A DNA stretch of 64,000 nucleotides, taken from positions 62,001 to 126,000 of the forward strand of contig JBQJBP010000001.1 of assembly GCA_052078155.1 (NCBI GenBank). The letters run 5' to 3'. How positions within the stretch are numbered: position 1 is the stretch's first letter; every line of letters starts with the position of its first letter. Of the stretch, positions 32,472-42,183 are shown in pieces. The notes beneath the pieces are model-generated. The model was not told the DNA's origin. It saw only the letters and a list, made by a program, of their open reading frames with translations, and made no database searches. A program made the translations under genes and the position numbers. This stretch comes from CAXBMB01 sp052078155. Lineage in GTDB: Bacteria > Pseudomonadota > Alphaproteobacteria > Kiloniellales > DSM-21159.

Positions 32472-33596
32472 TCACAGTGGCTTGTCGTGCCACTGAATCC
32501 AGCGGCCGTGAAAATCCGCGCGGGCCAGCAACTGAGGGGAGCTGGGCTGCCTGTTGCCGCTCCACAGGTCCAGCCAGAGGCCCGCGCCAGGTGTCTGGTC
32601 ATCAGCTTCCAGCCGAAGCCAGGCCAACGGCGCGCTTTTGCTGGTTGCCTTGCCTGCAGCCGCGATGATCTCAGCCCCCCGTGCCTGAGCTTCCTGAGGC
32701 AGGTATTGCCAGGCAATGGAATGGTAGACCACTGTCAGGCAGCCGTCCTGCAGAGCTGCCAGCTGGCGTTCCAGCCAGCTCACCGCATCTTCCTGATCCA
32801 CGGAGACTGAAAAAGCTGCCGCGACCTCCAGGGCTGCCAGCGTGCGGGTGACGCGTTCTTCCTGATCGGCCCAGATGTAAGACAGGAGGCGCAGCTGGTC
32901 GGTTTTGTCAGCGGGATTGAGGGGGCTGAGATCGCAGCCCGCGCGACCGGCCACCGTCAGCTCGGCCTGGGGAGGGGGCGGCCCCTGCCAGTCAGGGGCC
33001 AAAATGACGGGGGCATCTTGTGGACCCCAGTGGACGCCCCCCAGGTCATAACCATAGTGATCCCAAAAGAGGTTCAGACCGGCGCTTGCCCCGACTTCCA
33101 GCAGCTGCAGGGGCATTTGAACCTCTGCTGCCAGCTTCAGAAATCCCGGCAGCAAAACGCCGGAGCGGCGCACTTCATTGGTTTGCGGGGGAGATTTCAA
33201 CCGTTCCAGCACAAAGTTGCTGTGATCGAGCAAGGCAGTATCCACAGCCTGCCAAAGCAGGTCCTTATCCAGGGGTTGCCCGCGGCTGGGATAACAGGCT
33301 GCAAGGAAAGGGGCCCGACCGGACAGAACCAGGGCATGGAGGGCACCTGCCAGACGTAAGGGAACCGATTGCCCGGTGGCGGAGGGGTCACCTTCCCAGG
33401 TGTTCAGGCGCGACAGAACCGGTCCGGCGCTCAGGGGCCGCTCTGCAAAGAGGGTGCAGAGATCGGACATGAAAGGTGAGTCCAGATCCAGACAGGCTGC
33501 GGCCTGGCGCCGGAAGGCATCCAGCATTGGCTTGGGCAGGGCAGAGACTGTAGCTGTCATGTCGAGGTCTCCCAAATCGTGATTATCGCGGGACAT
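32472..33596 (-). CDS. DUF2332 family protein
   Basis: The 374-residue protein matches DUF2332: LLPGFLKLAAEVQMPLQLLEVG, then GASAGLNLFWDHYGYDLGG, LSYIWADQEERVTR, and VVYHSIAWQYLPQEAQ. The GASAGLN segment resembles a nucleotide- or SAM-binding loop, but the family's function is not established. It is convergent with der (24 bp apart) and stands alone. The ATG at 33596 gives MSRDNHDLGD; an internal ATG 12 residues later is also possible. Confidence 0.82.
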   Translation of the reverse strand: MSRDNHDLGDLDMTATVSALPKPMLDAFRRQAAACLDLDSPFMSDLCTLFAERPLSAGPVLSRLNTWEGDPSATGQSVPLRLAGALHALVLSGRAPFLAACYPSRGQPLDKDLLWQAVDTALLDHSNFVLERLKSPPQTNEVRRSGVLLPGFLKLAAEVQMPLQLLEVGASAGLNLFWDHYGYDLGGVHWGPQDAPVILAPDWQGPPPPQAELTVAGRAGCDLSPLNPADKTDQLRLLSYIWADQEERVTRTLAALEVAAAFSVSVDQEDAVSWLERQLAALQDGCLTVVYHSIAWQYLPQEAQARGAEIIAAAGKATSKSAPLAWLRLEADDQTPGAGLWLDLWSGNRQPSSPQLLARADFHGRWIQWHDKPL

Positions 33597-33819
33597 CAGT
33601 AGACAAAAATCTAACGATCACCTCGGCTTATTGGAAAACCCAGGACTTGTTCCCGCCTGGAAGAAAGCGCGCTTTTCGTTTCAAGAGCCGCAGATTTCAG
33701 CCAAAAGAGAACTGTTTATGCTGCGCTGCACAATAGTTGTGACGCGCTGATCCATCACGGGACTGAGTGACCGGTCAGAGTGGTGAGGCTGAGGGGAGCG
33801 GTGGGGAGAGGGGGCTTGC

Positions 33820-34590
33820 TCAGGAGGGCAGACGCAGTTCGATGGTCTCGCCGTTGCGCTCACAGGAGGCTTCGGCCAGCTCCACAAAGGCCTCGGTGAT
33901 TTCTTCGGGATCGCGCAAAGACATGGGATCCTCACCGGGAAATGCCTGGGCACGCATGTTGGTGCGGATGGGGCCGGGAGATACCAGGTTCACTTTCAGC
34001 CCAAAGGATTCGACCTCTTTGGCGTAGCTTTTGACCATGGACTCCAGGGCGGCCTTGGTGGCGGCATAGGGTGCCCAGTAGGCTTTGGCCGATTGAGCCG
34101 CGCCGGAGGTTACGAAGATGGCGCGGGCGGATTCAGATTTGCGCAGCAGCATGTCCAGTGTGCGCAGCAGGCGGAAGTTGGCATGCACGTTGATCTGAAA
34201 AGCCTCGTCCCAGGTGCCCGGTTTGATGTGGCTGAGCGGGGAGAGCTGTCCCAGCGTACCGGCGTTGCCCACCAGGATGTCCAGTTGGCCATGACGCTCA
34301 AAAAGAGCCGGGCCGAGAGCGTCCAGTTTGGCGCCGTCGCGCAGGTCCAGAGGCACCAGGGTCGGTTTCAATCCACCGGCAGAGCGGATTTCATCATCCA
34401 GTTCCTCCAGGGCGCCGACTGTGCGGGCAATGAGAATGGTCTGAGCCCCTTCGGCGGCAAAGCGCTTGGCCACGGCCCGGCCAATGCCCCGCGACGCCCC
34501 CGTGATCACGGCTGTGCGCCCGGCCAGACGGCCTGAGGGGGCTGTCGCATCATTGGCGGCGGAGGAGGGGGAGGACTCAGCTTGTGTCAT
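33820..34590 (-). CDS. Short-chain dehydrogenase/reductase
   Basis: The 256-residue classical SDR has the NAD(P) motif TGASRGIGRAVAKRF (about residues 30-44), NAG in VGNAGTLG, the catalytic Ser in VTSGAAQ, and YAATKAALE with the Tyr-Lys pair. It resembles YciK-like oxidoreductases. The substrate is unknown. The first 20 residues are Ser/Ala-rich. It follows the DUF2937 gene by 15 bp in the purF neighbourhood, an arrangement common in related alphaproteobacteria. Confidence 0.88.
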   Translation of the reverse strand: MTQAESSPSSAANDATAPSGRLAGRTAVITGASRGIGRAVAKRFAAEGAQTILIARTVGALEELDDEIRSAGGLKPTLVPLDLRDGAKLDALGPALFERHGQLDILVGNAGTLGQLSPLSHIKPGTWDEAFQINVHANFRLLRTLDMLLRKSESARAIFVTSGAAQSAKAYWAPYAATKAALESMVKSYAKEVESFGLKVNLVSPGPIRTNMRAQAFPGEDPMSLRDPEEITEAFVELAEASCERNGETIELRLPS

Positions 34591-34605
34591 GGCTTGAAAT
34601 CTCGA

Positions 34606-35121
34606 TCAGGTTTCTTTGTGTCGACCGGGCAGTACCTGATGGCCGGCCCGTCTTAGGAGGTTTTCGATCAGGGCAAAAAGCCCCACACCGGCCAGCAGTC
34701 CCGCTGCGGCATAGATCCCGCCTTCCAGAGTCAGCGGCACCACGGGAGAGAAGTGGGCGAGAGTATCTCTCACCACCGCTTCGTCAAGTACCTGCAGGAA
34801 GGTAAAGCCGCGTGTTGCCGGGGTGGCGGCGGCCAGAGCATCGTAAGCGGCCTGCAGCTTGACCTGGGCCTGCAGGGCTTTGTCTGCGCCCTCAATCAGG
34901 ACCTTGCTGTAGGGGCTTTGTTCCTGTTTTGCCAGAAAGAGAAATTCTTCCGGGCTCATGCCCAACGCCTTGGCTCCCTCCCGCAAGGGGGCCAGATCTT
35001 CTTTGACCTGGGCCAGTCGACCGGCCAGCTGGTGTTGGTACTGAACCAGAAAGCCCGGCGCCTGGCTGAAACCGGCAGCGCCACCGGCAGAGAAGATCCC
35101 ACTGACCAGACGAGACAGCAT
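34606..35121 (-). CDS. DUF2937 family membrane protein
   Basis: The 171-residue protein has an N-terminal segment FSQAPGFLVQYQHQLAGRL and a C-terminal hydrophobic helix (PLTLEGGIYAAAGLLAGVGLFALI-like, residues about 130-155) with a basic tail, as in DUF2937. A helical middle region (residues 30-120) is charged. Function is unknown. It is 21 bp downstream of purF and 15 bp upstream of the SDR on the same strand. Confidence 0.75.
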   Translation of the reverse strand: MLSRLVSGIFSAGGAAGFSQAPGFLVQYQHQLAGRLAQVKEDLAPLREGAKALGMSPEEFLFLAKQEQSPYSKVLIEGADKALQAQVKLQAAYDALAAATPATRGFTFLQVLDEAVVRDTLAHFSPVVPLTLEGGIYAAAGLLAGVGLFALIENLLRRAGHQVLPGRHKET

Positions 35122-35142
35122 GGTGACCTTCTCTCCGCTTTC

Positions 35143-36609
35143 TTAGGCCCGCTTCAGTTCTTTCAGCATGGAAGGCCGCAGGCGCTCCGGATTTTCTTCA
35201 TCCGTCAGGCGTGTCGGATATTCCCCGGTAAAGCAGGCATCACAGAACTGAGGGTTGTCGTTGTTGCGATTGGCTTCGCCCATGGCCCGATAGAGGCCGT
35301 CCTGGGAGATGAAGGCCAGGCTGTCCACACCGATGTGTTCTGCCATGTCCTCTACGGACATCTGTGACGCCAGCAGCTGTTTGCGCTCCGGCGTGTCCAC
35401 CCCATAGAAGCAGGAGTGGGATGTCGGGGGGGATGCGATGCGCATGTGGACTTCCGTGGCCCCGGCAGCCCGCACCATTTCAACGATCTTCCGGCTGGTG
35501 GTACCGCGCACGATGGAGTCATCCACCAGCACCACCCGCTTGCCTTCGATTTTGGCTTTGTTGGCGTTGTGCTTCAGCTTAACGCCCAGATTGCGGATTT
35601 CCTGGGTGGGTTCAATGAAGGTCCGGCCCACATAGTGGTTCCGGATGATCCCCAGTTCGAAAGGAACGCCAGCTTCTTCAGCATATCCCAATGCCGAAGG
35701 AACGCCGCTGTCCGGCACCGGAATGATCACATCGGCGGGCACGCCCGATTCCCGGGACAGCTCCTGGCCGATGTACTTGCGGGCATCATAGATGGACTTG
35801 CCTTCCATGATGGAGTCCGGGCGGGCGAAGTAGATGTACTCAAAAATGCAGGGTTTGTGCTTCAGGTTGGCGGACACAAAGCGGGTCTTGGGTTCTCCGC
35901 CATCCAGGATGACCATCTCGCCGGGTTCAATGTCACGCACCAGTTCCGCCCCGATGATATCCAGAGCGCAGGATTCAGAGGCCAGCAGATAGGCATCGTC
36001 CAGTTTGCCGAGCACCAGGGGCCGAACGCCGTAAGGGTCGCGCACACCGATCATGGCCGTTTCCGTGATGGCCACCAGGGAGTAGGCCCCTTCGATTTTG
36101 CCGATGGCATCGGCGATGCGGTCAATCACGTTGTCACAGGGCGAAGTGGCGATCAGATGGATCAGGACTTCCGAATCCATGGTGGACTGGAAGAGGGAAC
36201 CGCGTCGCACCAGTTCTTCGCGCAGCGTCCCGGCGTTGGTCAGGTTGCCGTTGTGCGCAATGGCCAGCCCGCCAATGGAGAGGTCGGCAAAGAGCGGCTG
36301 GATGTTGCGGATTTCTGTGTCGCCGGTGGTGGAGTAACGGTTGTGCCCCATGGCAACGGTGCCGGTCAGTCGGCTCATGGTGCGCTGGTCGGAGAAGATG
36401 TCCCCCACCAGTCCCAGTTCCTTGTGACTGGTAAAGCGCGTCCCGTTAAAGGCAACAATGCCGGCGGCTTCCTGGCCGCGGTGCTGCAGGGCGTGGAGCC
36501 CCAGCGCTGTGTGGGCGGCGGCATCGGGCGACCCGAAGATGCCAAAGACACCACATTCCTCACGCAGTTTGTCGTCGTCAAACGGATGGGTGGATAACGC
36601 TGAGCTCAT
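35143..36609 (-). CDS. purF: Amidophosphoribosyltransferase
   Basis: PurF makes phosphoribosylamine from PRPP and glutamine, the first step of purine synthesis. The 488-residue protein has an 18-residue propeptide, then the N-terminal nucleophile Cys19 (REECGVFGIFG), the NTN hydrolase glutaminase domain, and the PRPP loop VVLVDDSIVRGTTS. Cysteines in KPCIFEY, HSCFYGVD and FCDACFTG are placed to ligate the 4Fe-4S cluster of the Bacillus-type enzyme. It lies 17 bp downstream of cvpA, its usual neighbour. Confidence 0.97.
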   Translation of the reverse strand: MSSALSTHPFDDDKLREECGVFGIFGSPDAAAHTALGLHALQHRGQEAAGIVAFNGTRFTSHKELGLVGDIFSDQRTMSRLTGTVAMGHNRYSTTGDTEIRNIQPLFADLSIGGLAIAHNGNLTNAGTLREELVRRGSLFQSTMDSEVLIHLIATSPCDNVIDRIADAIGKIEGAYSLVAITETAMIGVRDPYGVRPLVLGKLDDAYLLASESCALDIIGAELVRDIEPGEMVILDGGEPKTRFVSANLKHKPCIFEYIYFARPDSIMEGKSIYDARKYIGQELSRESGVPADVIIPVPDSGVPSALGYAEEAGVPFELGIIRNHYVGRTFIEPTQEIRNLGVKLKHNANKAKIEGKRVVLVDDSIVRGTTSRKIVEMVRAAGATEVHMRIASPPTSHSCFYGVDTPERKQLLASQMSVEDMAEHIGVDSLAFISQDGLYRAMGEANRNNDNPQFCDACFTGEYPTRLTDEENPERLRPSMLKELKRA

Positions 36610-36626
36610 GGGGTTGCACCTTTGCT

Positions 36627-37331
36627 CTACTGCAGGGCCTCAATGGCCTGATTTAACTGTCCGCGTTGCCCTTCGGTATAGCCTGACTCCTCCTCCGGTG
36701 CACCGTCTTTTGTTGAAGACTGTGGGGCGGGGGCGGCTTTGGGCTGTAACAACTCTTGAACAACACGGCCTGTTTCAAGTGCCTTGTCACCTTTTTGTAA
36801 AGCACTTTCAACTGCATTACTGCTTTGCATGCGCAAATCTGACGGCACCAGAGTGATCAGGGTGTCAGCGCCAGCAACAATCAGGGGGCGAGTTTTGGCT
36901 TCCTGCATCCAGGCGGGATGCTCTGCTGCGGGTAACAGCCAGGCATTGGAAGCCAGCCAGACCAGGCAGATAATGATGGCCCCGCGCAAGAGCCCGAAGA
37001 TCAACCCCAGAGTGCTGTCCAGTGCCCCCAGGCTGCTGTCCTGTACCCGTCTGGAGAGTGCTTTGGAGAGCAGCGAAAAAAACACCAGTGAAATCAGGAA
37101 CAGGCCGACACCGGCGGCTGTTTCAGCGGCGAACTCATGGGGGATGAACTGCAGGGCCAGGGATTTGGCCGGAACAAAGCCGTAAAGAGTGACAAAGGTT
37201 GCCCCGACCCAGGCTCCGACGGACAGAACCTCGTGCACCAGCCCGCGGCTGAAAGCCAGCAACGCTGAAATCAGCAGGACGGCAAAGACAATGAGGTCCA
37301 GCGCGTTGATGGGCAAGGAGTCCATTTCCAT
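36627..37331 (-). CDS. cvpA: CvpA family membrane protein
   Basis: The 234-residue protein has about four membrane spans in its first 125 residues (ALDLIVFAVLLISALLAF, VLSVGAWVGATFVTLYGFV, AAGVGLFLISLVFFSLLSK, ILGLLRGAIIICLVWLA-like) with RGLVHEV and DSTLGLIFGLLRG, as in CvpA. A cytoplasmic or periplasmic C-terminal tail is rich in Glu/Pro/Ala. CvpA is needed for colicin V export and bile resistance; its molecular function is unclear. It sits between radA and purF. Confidence 0.9.
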   Translation of the reverse strand: MEMDSLPINALDLIVFAVLLISALLAFSRGLVHEVLSVGAWVGATFVTLYGFVPAKSLALQFIPHEFAAETAAGVGLFLISLVFFSLLSKALSRRVQDSSLGALDSTLGLIFGLLRGAIIICLVWLASNAWLLPAAEHPAWMQEAKTRPLIVAGADTLITLVPSDLRMQSSNAVESALQKGDKALETGRVVQELLQPKAAPAPQSSTKDGAPEEESGYTEGQRGQLNQAIEALQ

Positions 37332-37552
37332 CCCTTTAACTCAAACTGCTGGATGACTGATCCAGCTTACGGCAGTTGACAACTGACCCGACGTGCAAGC
37401 TCCCGACGCCGCCCTCGGCAGGGGAACAGATGATCAGTCCGCTGTTTTTTGCGGGCCTAAGGTCCGGTCTGTCTGTCAAAAGAACAGCTACTGTCGTTCC
37501 TTTTATCCTGTCCTTTGGAGTCTGCGCGAGACCCGGATCCATAAAACAGGAT

Positions 37553-38944
37553 TTAGTCACCGGAGGCTCCGGCTGCAATGGCGGCCACCAGATCCTGCAG
37601 GTGATTGATTTCTTTCAAAGAGAGTTTGCCGCCAGCGCGGCTTTTCTTGCTGCGATTGACGGGGACAAAGGCACGCTTGAACCCCAGTTTGGAAGCTTCC
37701 TTGAGGCGCTGGTCCCCCTGATTGACGGCCCTGATTTCCCCGGACAGACCAATTTCCCCGAAAACAACGGACCGTTCCGGCACCGGTTTATCACAGGCAG
37801 CAGAAATCAGGGCTGCGGCAACGGCCAGATCCGCTGCTGGTTCGGAAATGCGCAACCCCCCGGCCACATTCAGATAGACGTCCTTGCCAGCCATGGACAC
37901 CCCACAGCGGGCTTCCAGCACGGCCAGGACCATGGCCAGACGACCGGAGTCCCAGCCAATCACGGCCCGGCGGGGCGTGCCCAGGGGAGAGGGGCTGACC
38001 AGCGCCTGGATTTCCACCAGCACCGGCCGGGTGCCTTCAACCCCGGCGAAGACCGACGCGCCGGAGACTTCACCATTGTGGTCTGCCAGGAACAGCGCAG
38101 AGGGATTGGCCACCTCCACCAGACCGCCATCGGTCATTTCAAAGACACCGATCTCATCGGTGGCGCCGTAACGGTTCTTCACTGCCCGCAGAATGCGGAA
38201 CTGGTGGCCGCGTTCGCCTTCAAAGGTCAGAACAGCATCCACCATGTGCTCCAGAACCTTGGGACCGGCCAGAGAGCCTTCTTTGGTCACATGTCCCACC
38301 AGGATCAGGCAAAAGCCACGCTGTTTGGCGACGCGGATCAGTTCATGGGAGGAGGCCCGGACCTGAGCCACAGTGCCCGGGGCTGATTCCAGGCTGTCCA
38401 CATACATGGTCTGGATGGAGTCGATGATCACCACCGGCGGCGCATCAACCTTGTCCAGGGTTGCCACCAGGTCCCTTACCGACGTGGCAGAGGCCAGCAG
38501 CACATCAGAGGAAGCCAGGCCGAGGCGGGCAGCCCGAAGGCGCACCTGATCCACGGCCTCTTCCCCGGATACATAGGCACAAGGGGTCCCGGTCTTGCCC
38601 AGCGCAGCCACGGCCTGCAGCAGCAGGGTTGATTTGCCGATGCCAGGGTCTCCGCCCACCAGCACTGCCGAGCCCGGCACCAGTCCGCCACCGGTTACCC
38701 GGTCAAATTCGGTGATCTTGGTGACGCGACGCTCAACCTTGTTGGCCTGACCCTCCAGTCCGACAAAGGAGATTTCCCGGCCCCCGGATTTGGCATTGCC
38801 GCTGACTTTCATGCCGCCGGGTGTGGTGCCGCGCGCTTCTTCCTGCAGGCTGTTCCATTCCCCGCAGTCATCACAGCGCCCGGTCCATTTGGGATAGCTG
38901 GCACCGCAGGACTGGCAAACGTAATGAGCTTGGGATTTCGCCAC
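37553..38944 (-). CDS. radA: DNA repair protein RadA (Sms)
   Basis: RadA is a RecA-like ATPase that extends D-loops and processes recombination intermediates. The 463-residue protein has a C4 zinc finger (CQSCGASYPKWTGRCDDCG, trimmed here to CQSC and CDDC), Walker A GGDPGIGKSTLL, the KNRYG motif (KNRYGATDEIG), and a C-terminal Lon-like domain (LNVAGGLRISEPAADLAVA). The length is typical. It begins 60 bp after the mlaF stop, reading leftward, so it may be in the same transcript as mlaF. Confidence 0.97.
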   Translation of the reverse strand: MAKSQAHYVCQSCGASYPKWTGRCDDCGEWNSLQEEARGTTPGGMKVSGNAKSGGREISFVGLEGQANKVERRVTKITEFDRVTGGGLVPGSAVLVGGDPGIGKSTLLLQAVAALGKTGTPCAYVSGEEAVDQVRLRAARLGLASSDVLLASATSVRDLVATLDKVDAPPVVIIDSIQTMYVDSLESAPGTVAQVRASSHELIRVAKQRGFCLILVGHVTKEGSLAGPKVLEHMVDAVLTFEGERGHQFRILRAVKNRYGATDEIGVFEMTDGGLVEVANPSALFLADHNGEVSGASVFAGVEGTRPVLVEIQALVSPSPLGTPRRAVIGWDSGRLAMVLAVLEARCGVSMAGKDVYLNVAGGLRISEPAADLAVAAALISAACDKPVPERSVVFGEIGLSGEIRAVNQGDQRLKEASKLGFKRAFVPVNRSKKSRAGGKLSLKEINHLQDLVAAIAAGASGD

Positions 38945-39003
38945 GGAGAATGCGCTCGCTTATCAGTAGGGGTGAAACCGAAGATAACGCTGGAAGGTAC
39001 CGG

Positions 39004-39795
39004 TCAAAAATGGTCCTGCAAAGGCAGATCAATGGGGCCTTCAGACTCGCCTTTGATGAACTGGTCCACGTAGGCATTGCCGGACTGTTCAACCTGGCTG
39101 GTCTTGCCTTCCCAGATGATCTTGCCCTTGTACAGCATGGCCATGTGGTCGGAGATCCGCTTGGCTGAGGCCATGTCGTGGGTGATGGTGATGCCCGTAG
39201 CCCCCAGGCCGCCCACGCACTTGGAAATCAGTTTGTCGATGACCGCCCCCATGATGGGATCCAGGCCCGTGGTGGGTTCGTCAAAAAAGAGAATTTCCGG
39301 GTTGGTTGCAATGGCCCGGGCCAGACCAACACGTTTGCGCATACCGCCTGACAGTTCATCGGGCGAGAGATCTGCAACCGAGGCTTCCAGTCCCACGTCA
39401 GCCAGCCGTTTCAGGGCAATGTCACGGGCCTCTTTGCGCCCCATGCCTTTGCCCTGGATCAGGCCAAAGGCCACATTTTCCCAAACCGGCAGGGAATCGA
39501 AGAGGGCGGCCCCCTGAAACAACATGCCCACTTTGGCGCGCACCTTGTCCAGCTTGCGCTGGCTCATGGTGACAATGTCCTGACCATCAATCTCGATGGA
39601 TCCTTCATCGGGCGGCAAAAGCCCCAGGATGCACTTCAGCAGTACGGATTTGCCGGTGCCGGAACCGCCGATCACCACCAGGGATTCGCCCTGGGCAATG
39701 TCCAGATCGACGCCGTCGAGGACCACGTTGCTGCCAAAGGCTTTGCGCAGACCGCGGATGCGGATTTTCGGCTGGGTTTGAGCTGTCTGGGTCAT
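39004..39795 (-). CDS. mlaF: Phospholipid-transport ATPase MlaF-like
   Basis: The 263-residue ABC ATPase has Walker A GGSGTGKSVLL, signature LSGGMRKRVGLARAI, Walker B EILFFDEPTTGLDP, and the H-loop TITHDMA. The LSGGM variant and C-terminal segment match MlaF, which drives lipid movement between inner and outer membranes. It overlaps mlaE by four bases. No mlaD/MCE gene is adjacent in the window, so the substrate-binding part lies elsewhere or the transporter differs. Confidence 0.88.
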   Translation of the reverse strand: MTQTAQTQPKIRIRGLRKAFGSNVVLDGVDLDIAQGESLVVIGGSGTGKSVLLKCILGLLPPDEGSIEIDGQDIVTMSQRKLDKVRAKVGMLFQGAALFDSLPVWENVAFGLIQGKGMGRKEARDIALKRLADVGLEASVADLSPDELSGGMRKRVGLARAIATNPEILFFDEPTTGLDPIMGAVIDKLISKCVGGLGATGITITHDMASAKRISDHMAMLYKGKIIWEGKTSQVEQSGNAYVDQFIKGESEGPIDLPLQDHF

Positions 39796-40568
39796 CGCAG
39801 GAAAAACAGCTCCGTAATGAAGTAGTCAAAGCAGAGAATCAGAATGGCAGAGGAAACCACCGCGTTGGTGGTGGCCGTTCCAACGCCCTGGGCGCCGCCG
39901 CGGCTGTTGAAGCCCTGGTAACAGCCCATCAGGGTGATCAGGAAACCGAAGACGGCCGCCTTGACCAAACCGGAGATCACGCCATCCCATTCCAAAGAGG
40001 CAATGGTGTTGATGATGTAGGTGCTGGGGTTCAGCCCCAGTTTGGTGGAAGCCACCAGATAGCCGCCAAAGATCCCGATGATATCGGCCACCACCACCAG
40101 CAAGGGCAGCATCAGGAAACCGGCCAGCAGGCGCGGGGCGATCAGATATTTGAAGGGATTGGTCGAGAGAGTGGCCAGGGCGTCAATCTGCTCGGTCACC
40201 CGCATGGTGCCCAGTTCAGCTGCCATGGCGGCGCCAATGCGTCCGGCCACCATCAACCCGGCCAGCACGGGACCCAGTTCCCGGGTCATGGACCAGACCA
40301 CTACCTGGGGAATGGCTGTTTCCGCCCCGAAATCAGCGAAGCCCGTGTAGCTCTGCAGCGCCAGAACCATGCCGGTAAACAGGGCCGTCAGACCAACAAC
40401 CGGCAGGGAGTAGTAGCCGATCTCGATCATCTGGCGCAGCAGAATGCGAGGGTAGTAGGGAGGGCGAACACCCTGGGCGATCGCTTCAACCGTAAAAAGC
40501 GACAGGCGCCCGGTTGTTGCCAGAAAAGCCAGGAAAGTGCGGCCAAGTGGGCTGAGGATGGGAATCAC
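39792..40568 (-). CDS. mlaE: Phospholipid-transport permease MlaE-like
   Basis: The 258-residue membrane protein has about five hydrophobic segments and the MlaE permease landmarks: ALFTGMVLALQSYTGF, RELGPVLAGLMVAGRIGAAMAAELGTM, and TQIDALATLS-like EQIDAL. With MlaF it forms an inner-membrane lipid transporter core. It overlaps alr by four bases at its start and mlaF by four at its end, so alr, mlaE and mlaF are coupled. Confidence 0.9.
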   Translation of the reverse strand: MIPILSPLGRTFLAFLATTGRLSLFTVEAIAQGVRPPYYPRILLRQMIEIGYYSLPVVGLTALFTGMVLALQSYTGFADFGAETAIPQVVVWSMTRELGPVLAGLMVAGRIGAAMAAELGTMRVTEQIDALATLSTNPFKYLIAPRLLAGFLMLPLLVVVADIIGIFGGYLVASTKLGLNPSTYIINTIASLEWDGVISGLVKAAVFGFLITLMGCYQGFNSRGGAQGVGTATTNAVVSSAILILCFDYFITELFFLR

Positions 40569-41734
40569 GCTTGATCGTCCAAATAGAGGCGATGGTATCT
40601 TTGCCCGAGGGAAGTCAGGATTTCGTAGCCGATGGTACCCGCTTTGGCTGCCACGTCGTCTACCCCTTCATTGGGACCGAGCAAATCCACAAAAGTTCCT
40701 GGCCGTGCCTGCGCCGGTGGCAGGTCGGTCACATCCAGGGTGATAAGGTCCATCGAAACCCGTCCTGCCAGGGGCAGAGGCGTCGTTTCGAACCAGGCCT
40801 GACCCTGGTTGGACAGAGACCTGAGATAACCGTCAGCATAACCGACACCGACGGTGGCAATGCGGCTTGGCCGTTGGCTGATGAAGGCGGCACCATAGCC
40901 AACGCACTGACCAGCGTCAATCTCACGGACCTGCAGGATTTTCCCTTGCAGCCTAACAACTTGGCGCATGGGATTGGGGGCATCAGGAGTTGGGTTTCCG
41001 CCATAGAGTGCCACTCCCGGACGGCCTAGGTCGAAGTGGTATTCGGACCCCAGAAAAATGCCGGAAGAATTGGCAAAAGACGCTCTGCCAAAGGGGAGGC
41101 GGGCCCGGGCCTTGCGGAAACTGTTCAGCTGTTGCTGGTTGAGGGGATGATCCGGTTCATCTGCGCAGGCCAGATGAGACATGACAATGTCAACGGCTAC
41201 CCCATCCAAAGCGGTCGGGTCGTCCAGCAGAAGCTCCAGTTCCTTGGGCGGCAGGCCCAGGCGGGACATGCCGCTGTCCAGCTGTAGGGCCGCGCGTAAG
41301 GGCTGGTTTCGGGTTTTGGCCAGCTGGCTGTAGCGACGAATTTCTTCCAGTGAGTTGAGCACCGGGCAGATGCCATGAGCCAGGTGTTCTTCTTCCGCAC
41401 CAGCCATCAGGCCACCCAGGACAAAAATCTGCTGTTCAGGCAGCACCCGCCGCAGGGATAGGGCTTCCCCCAAGTGGGCGGTAAAGAAGGTTTCCGCCCC
41501 GGCTTGCGCGAGAACAGGACCGACCCGCTCCAATCCCAGGCCATAGGCATCAGCCTTGACCACCGCTGCACAGGGCAGACCGTTCAGCTGCTGGCGCAGC
41601 CGCTGGTAGTTTTCCCTGATTGCCGGCAGGTCAATGGTCAGATGGGCATTGGCGTTCTGGCCGGAAACAAAGTCGGCAGAAGTCGCTGGTCTTGTTGCGT
41701 GCTGTGGCAAGGGAGAAAGGGAGGAACTGCTCAT
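40565..41734 (-). CDS. alr: Alanine racemase
   Basis: This PLP enzyme makes D-alanine for peptidoglycan. The 389-residue protein has the PLP lysine in VVKADAYGLG, the PLP-phosphate segment FANSSGI, the catalytic tyrosine in GYGAAF, and RVSMDLITLDVTD near the end. The 30-residue N-terminal Ser/Pro/Thr-rich leader is longer than in E. coli and may not be translated fully; the first conserved segment begins at AHLTIDLPAIREN. It is the first gene of the coupled alr-mlaE-mlaF set; the order dnaB-OYE-alr matches common alphaproteobacterial synteny (dnaB near alr and radA). Confidence 0.93.
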   Translation of the reverse strand: MSSSSLSPLPQHATRPATSADFVSGQNANAHLTIDLPAIRENYQRLRQQLNGLPCAAVVKADAYGLGLERVGPVLAQAGAETFFTAHLGEALSLRRVLPEQQIFVLGGLMAGAEEEHLAHGICPVLNSLEEIRRYSQLAKTRNQPLRAALQLDSGMSRLGLPPKELELLLDDPTALDGVAVDIVMSHLACADEPDHPLNQQQLNSFRKARARLPFGRASFANSSGIFLGSEYHFDLGRPGVALYGGNPTPDAPNPMRQVVRLQGKILQVREIDAGQCVGYGAAFISQRPSRIATVGVGYADGYLRSLSNQGQAWFETTPLPLAGRVSMDLITLDVTDLPPAQARPGTFVDLLGPNEGVDDVAAKAGTIGYEILTSLGQRYHRLYLDDQA

Positions 41735-42183
41735 GTCAGCCTGAAAACAAAAGAGGGTGTCAAAGGTAGTCAGGGTGCGGAGCCACCGGGATCCGGTACC
41801 TGCCTGGAGGTCCCGAGACCTCTGTGGTTGGGGTTCGCCGCGTTTGGCAGGTGCACCTTTAGGGTCTTACAGGCCTGTCTACTAGAGTTTCAGGGCAAAG
41901 TGGAACCCTTTATCCGCCAGGTGAGGGTAGGAAAAGGAGAGGCTTTGAGAAGTGCGGATCGGCAGGCGAAGGAAAGTCCTGTGTCGACTGGTCGTAAGAC
42001 AAAGCAGCCGATCTGTGGCAAGCAGTCAGATGAACGCGTTTTCAAGCACCATCTTGTGATCGAAAACCAGATGCAGAGTTATTGCGGACAGAATAGTCTG
42101 TCTGAGTTATGAAGTCTGCCCGAGTTTCTTTGGCCTCATAAAGCAACCAGCGCCCCTTTGCCGATCACCGCACACTGGAATCG
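41735..42183. other. Intergenic region between alr and the OYE gene
   Basis: This 449-bp divergent region must hold both promoters. I see no dispersed-repeat copy, tRNA or supported small gene here; open frames are short and atypical. Confidence 0.45.

Noticed and set aside
35416..36597. A 393-codon plus-strand frame opposite purF
   Set aside because: It is the antisense shadow of a highly conserved gene; codon bias makes such frames stay open.
37376..38386. A 336-codon plus-strand frame opposite radA
   Set aside because: Antisense shadow; radA has every family motif.
41474..42112. A 212-codon frame running from inside alr into the alr-OYE spacer
   Set aside because: It overlaps alr in antisense and has no recognisable domain or start signal.
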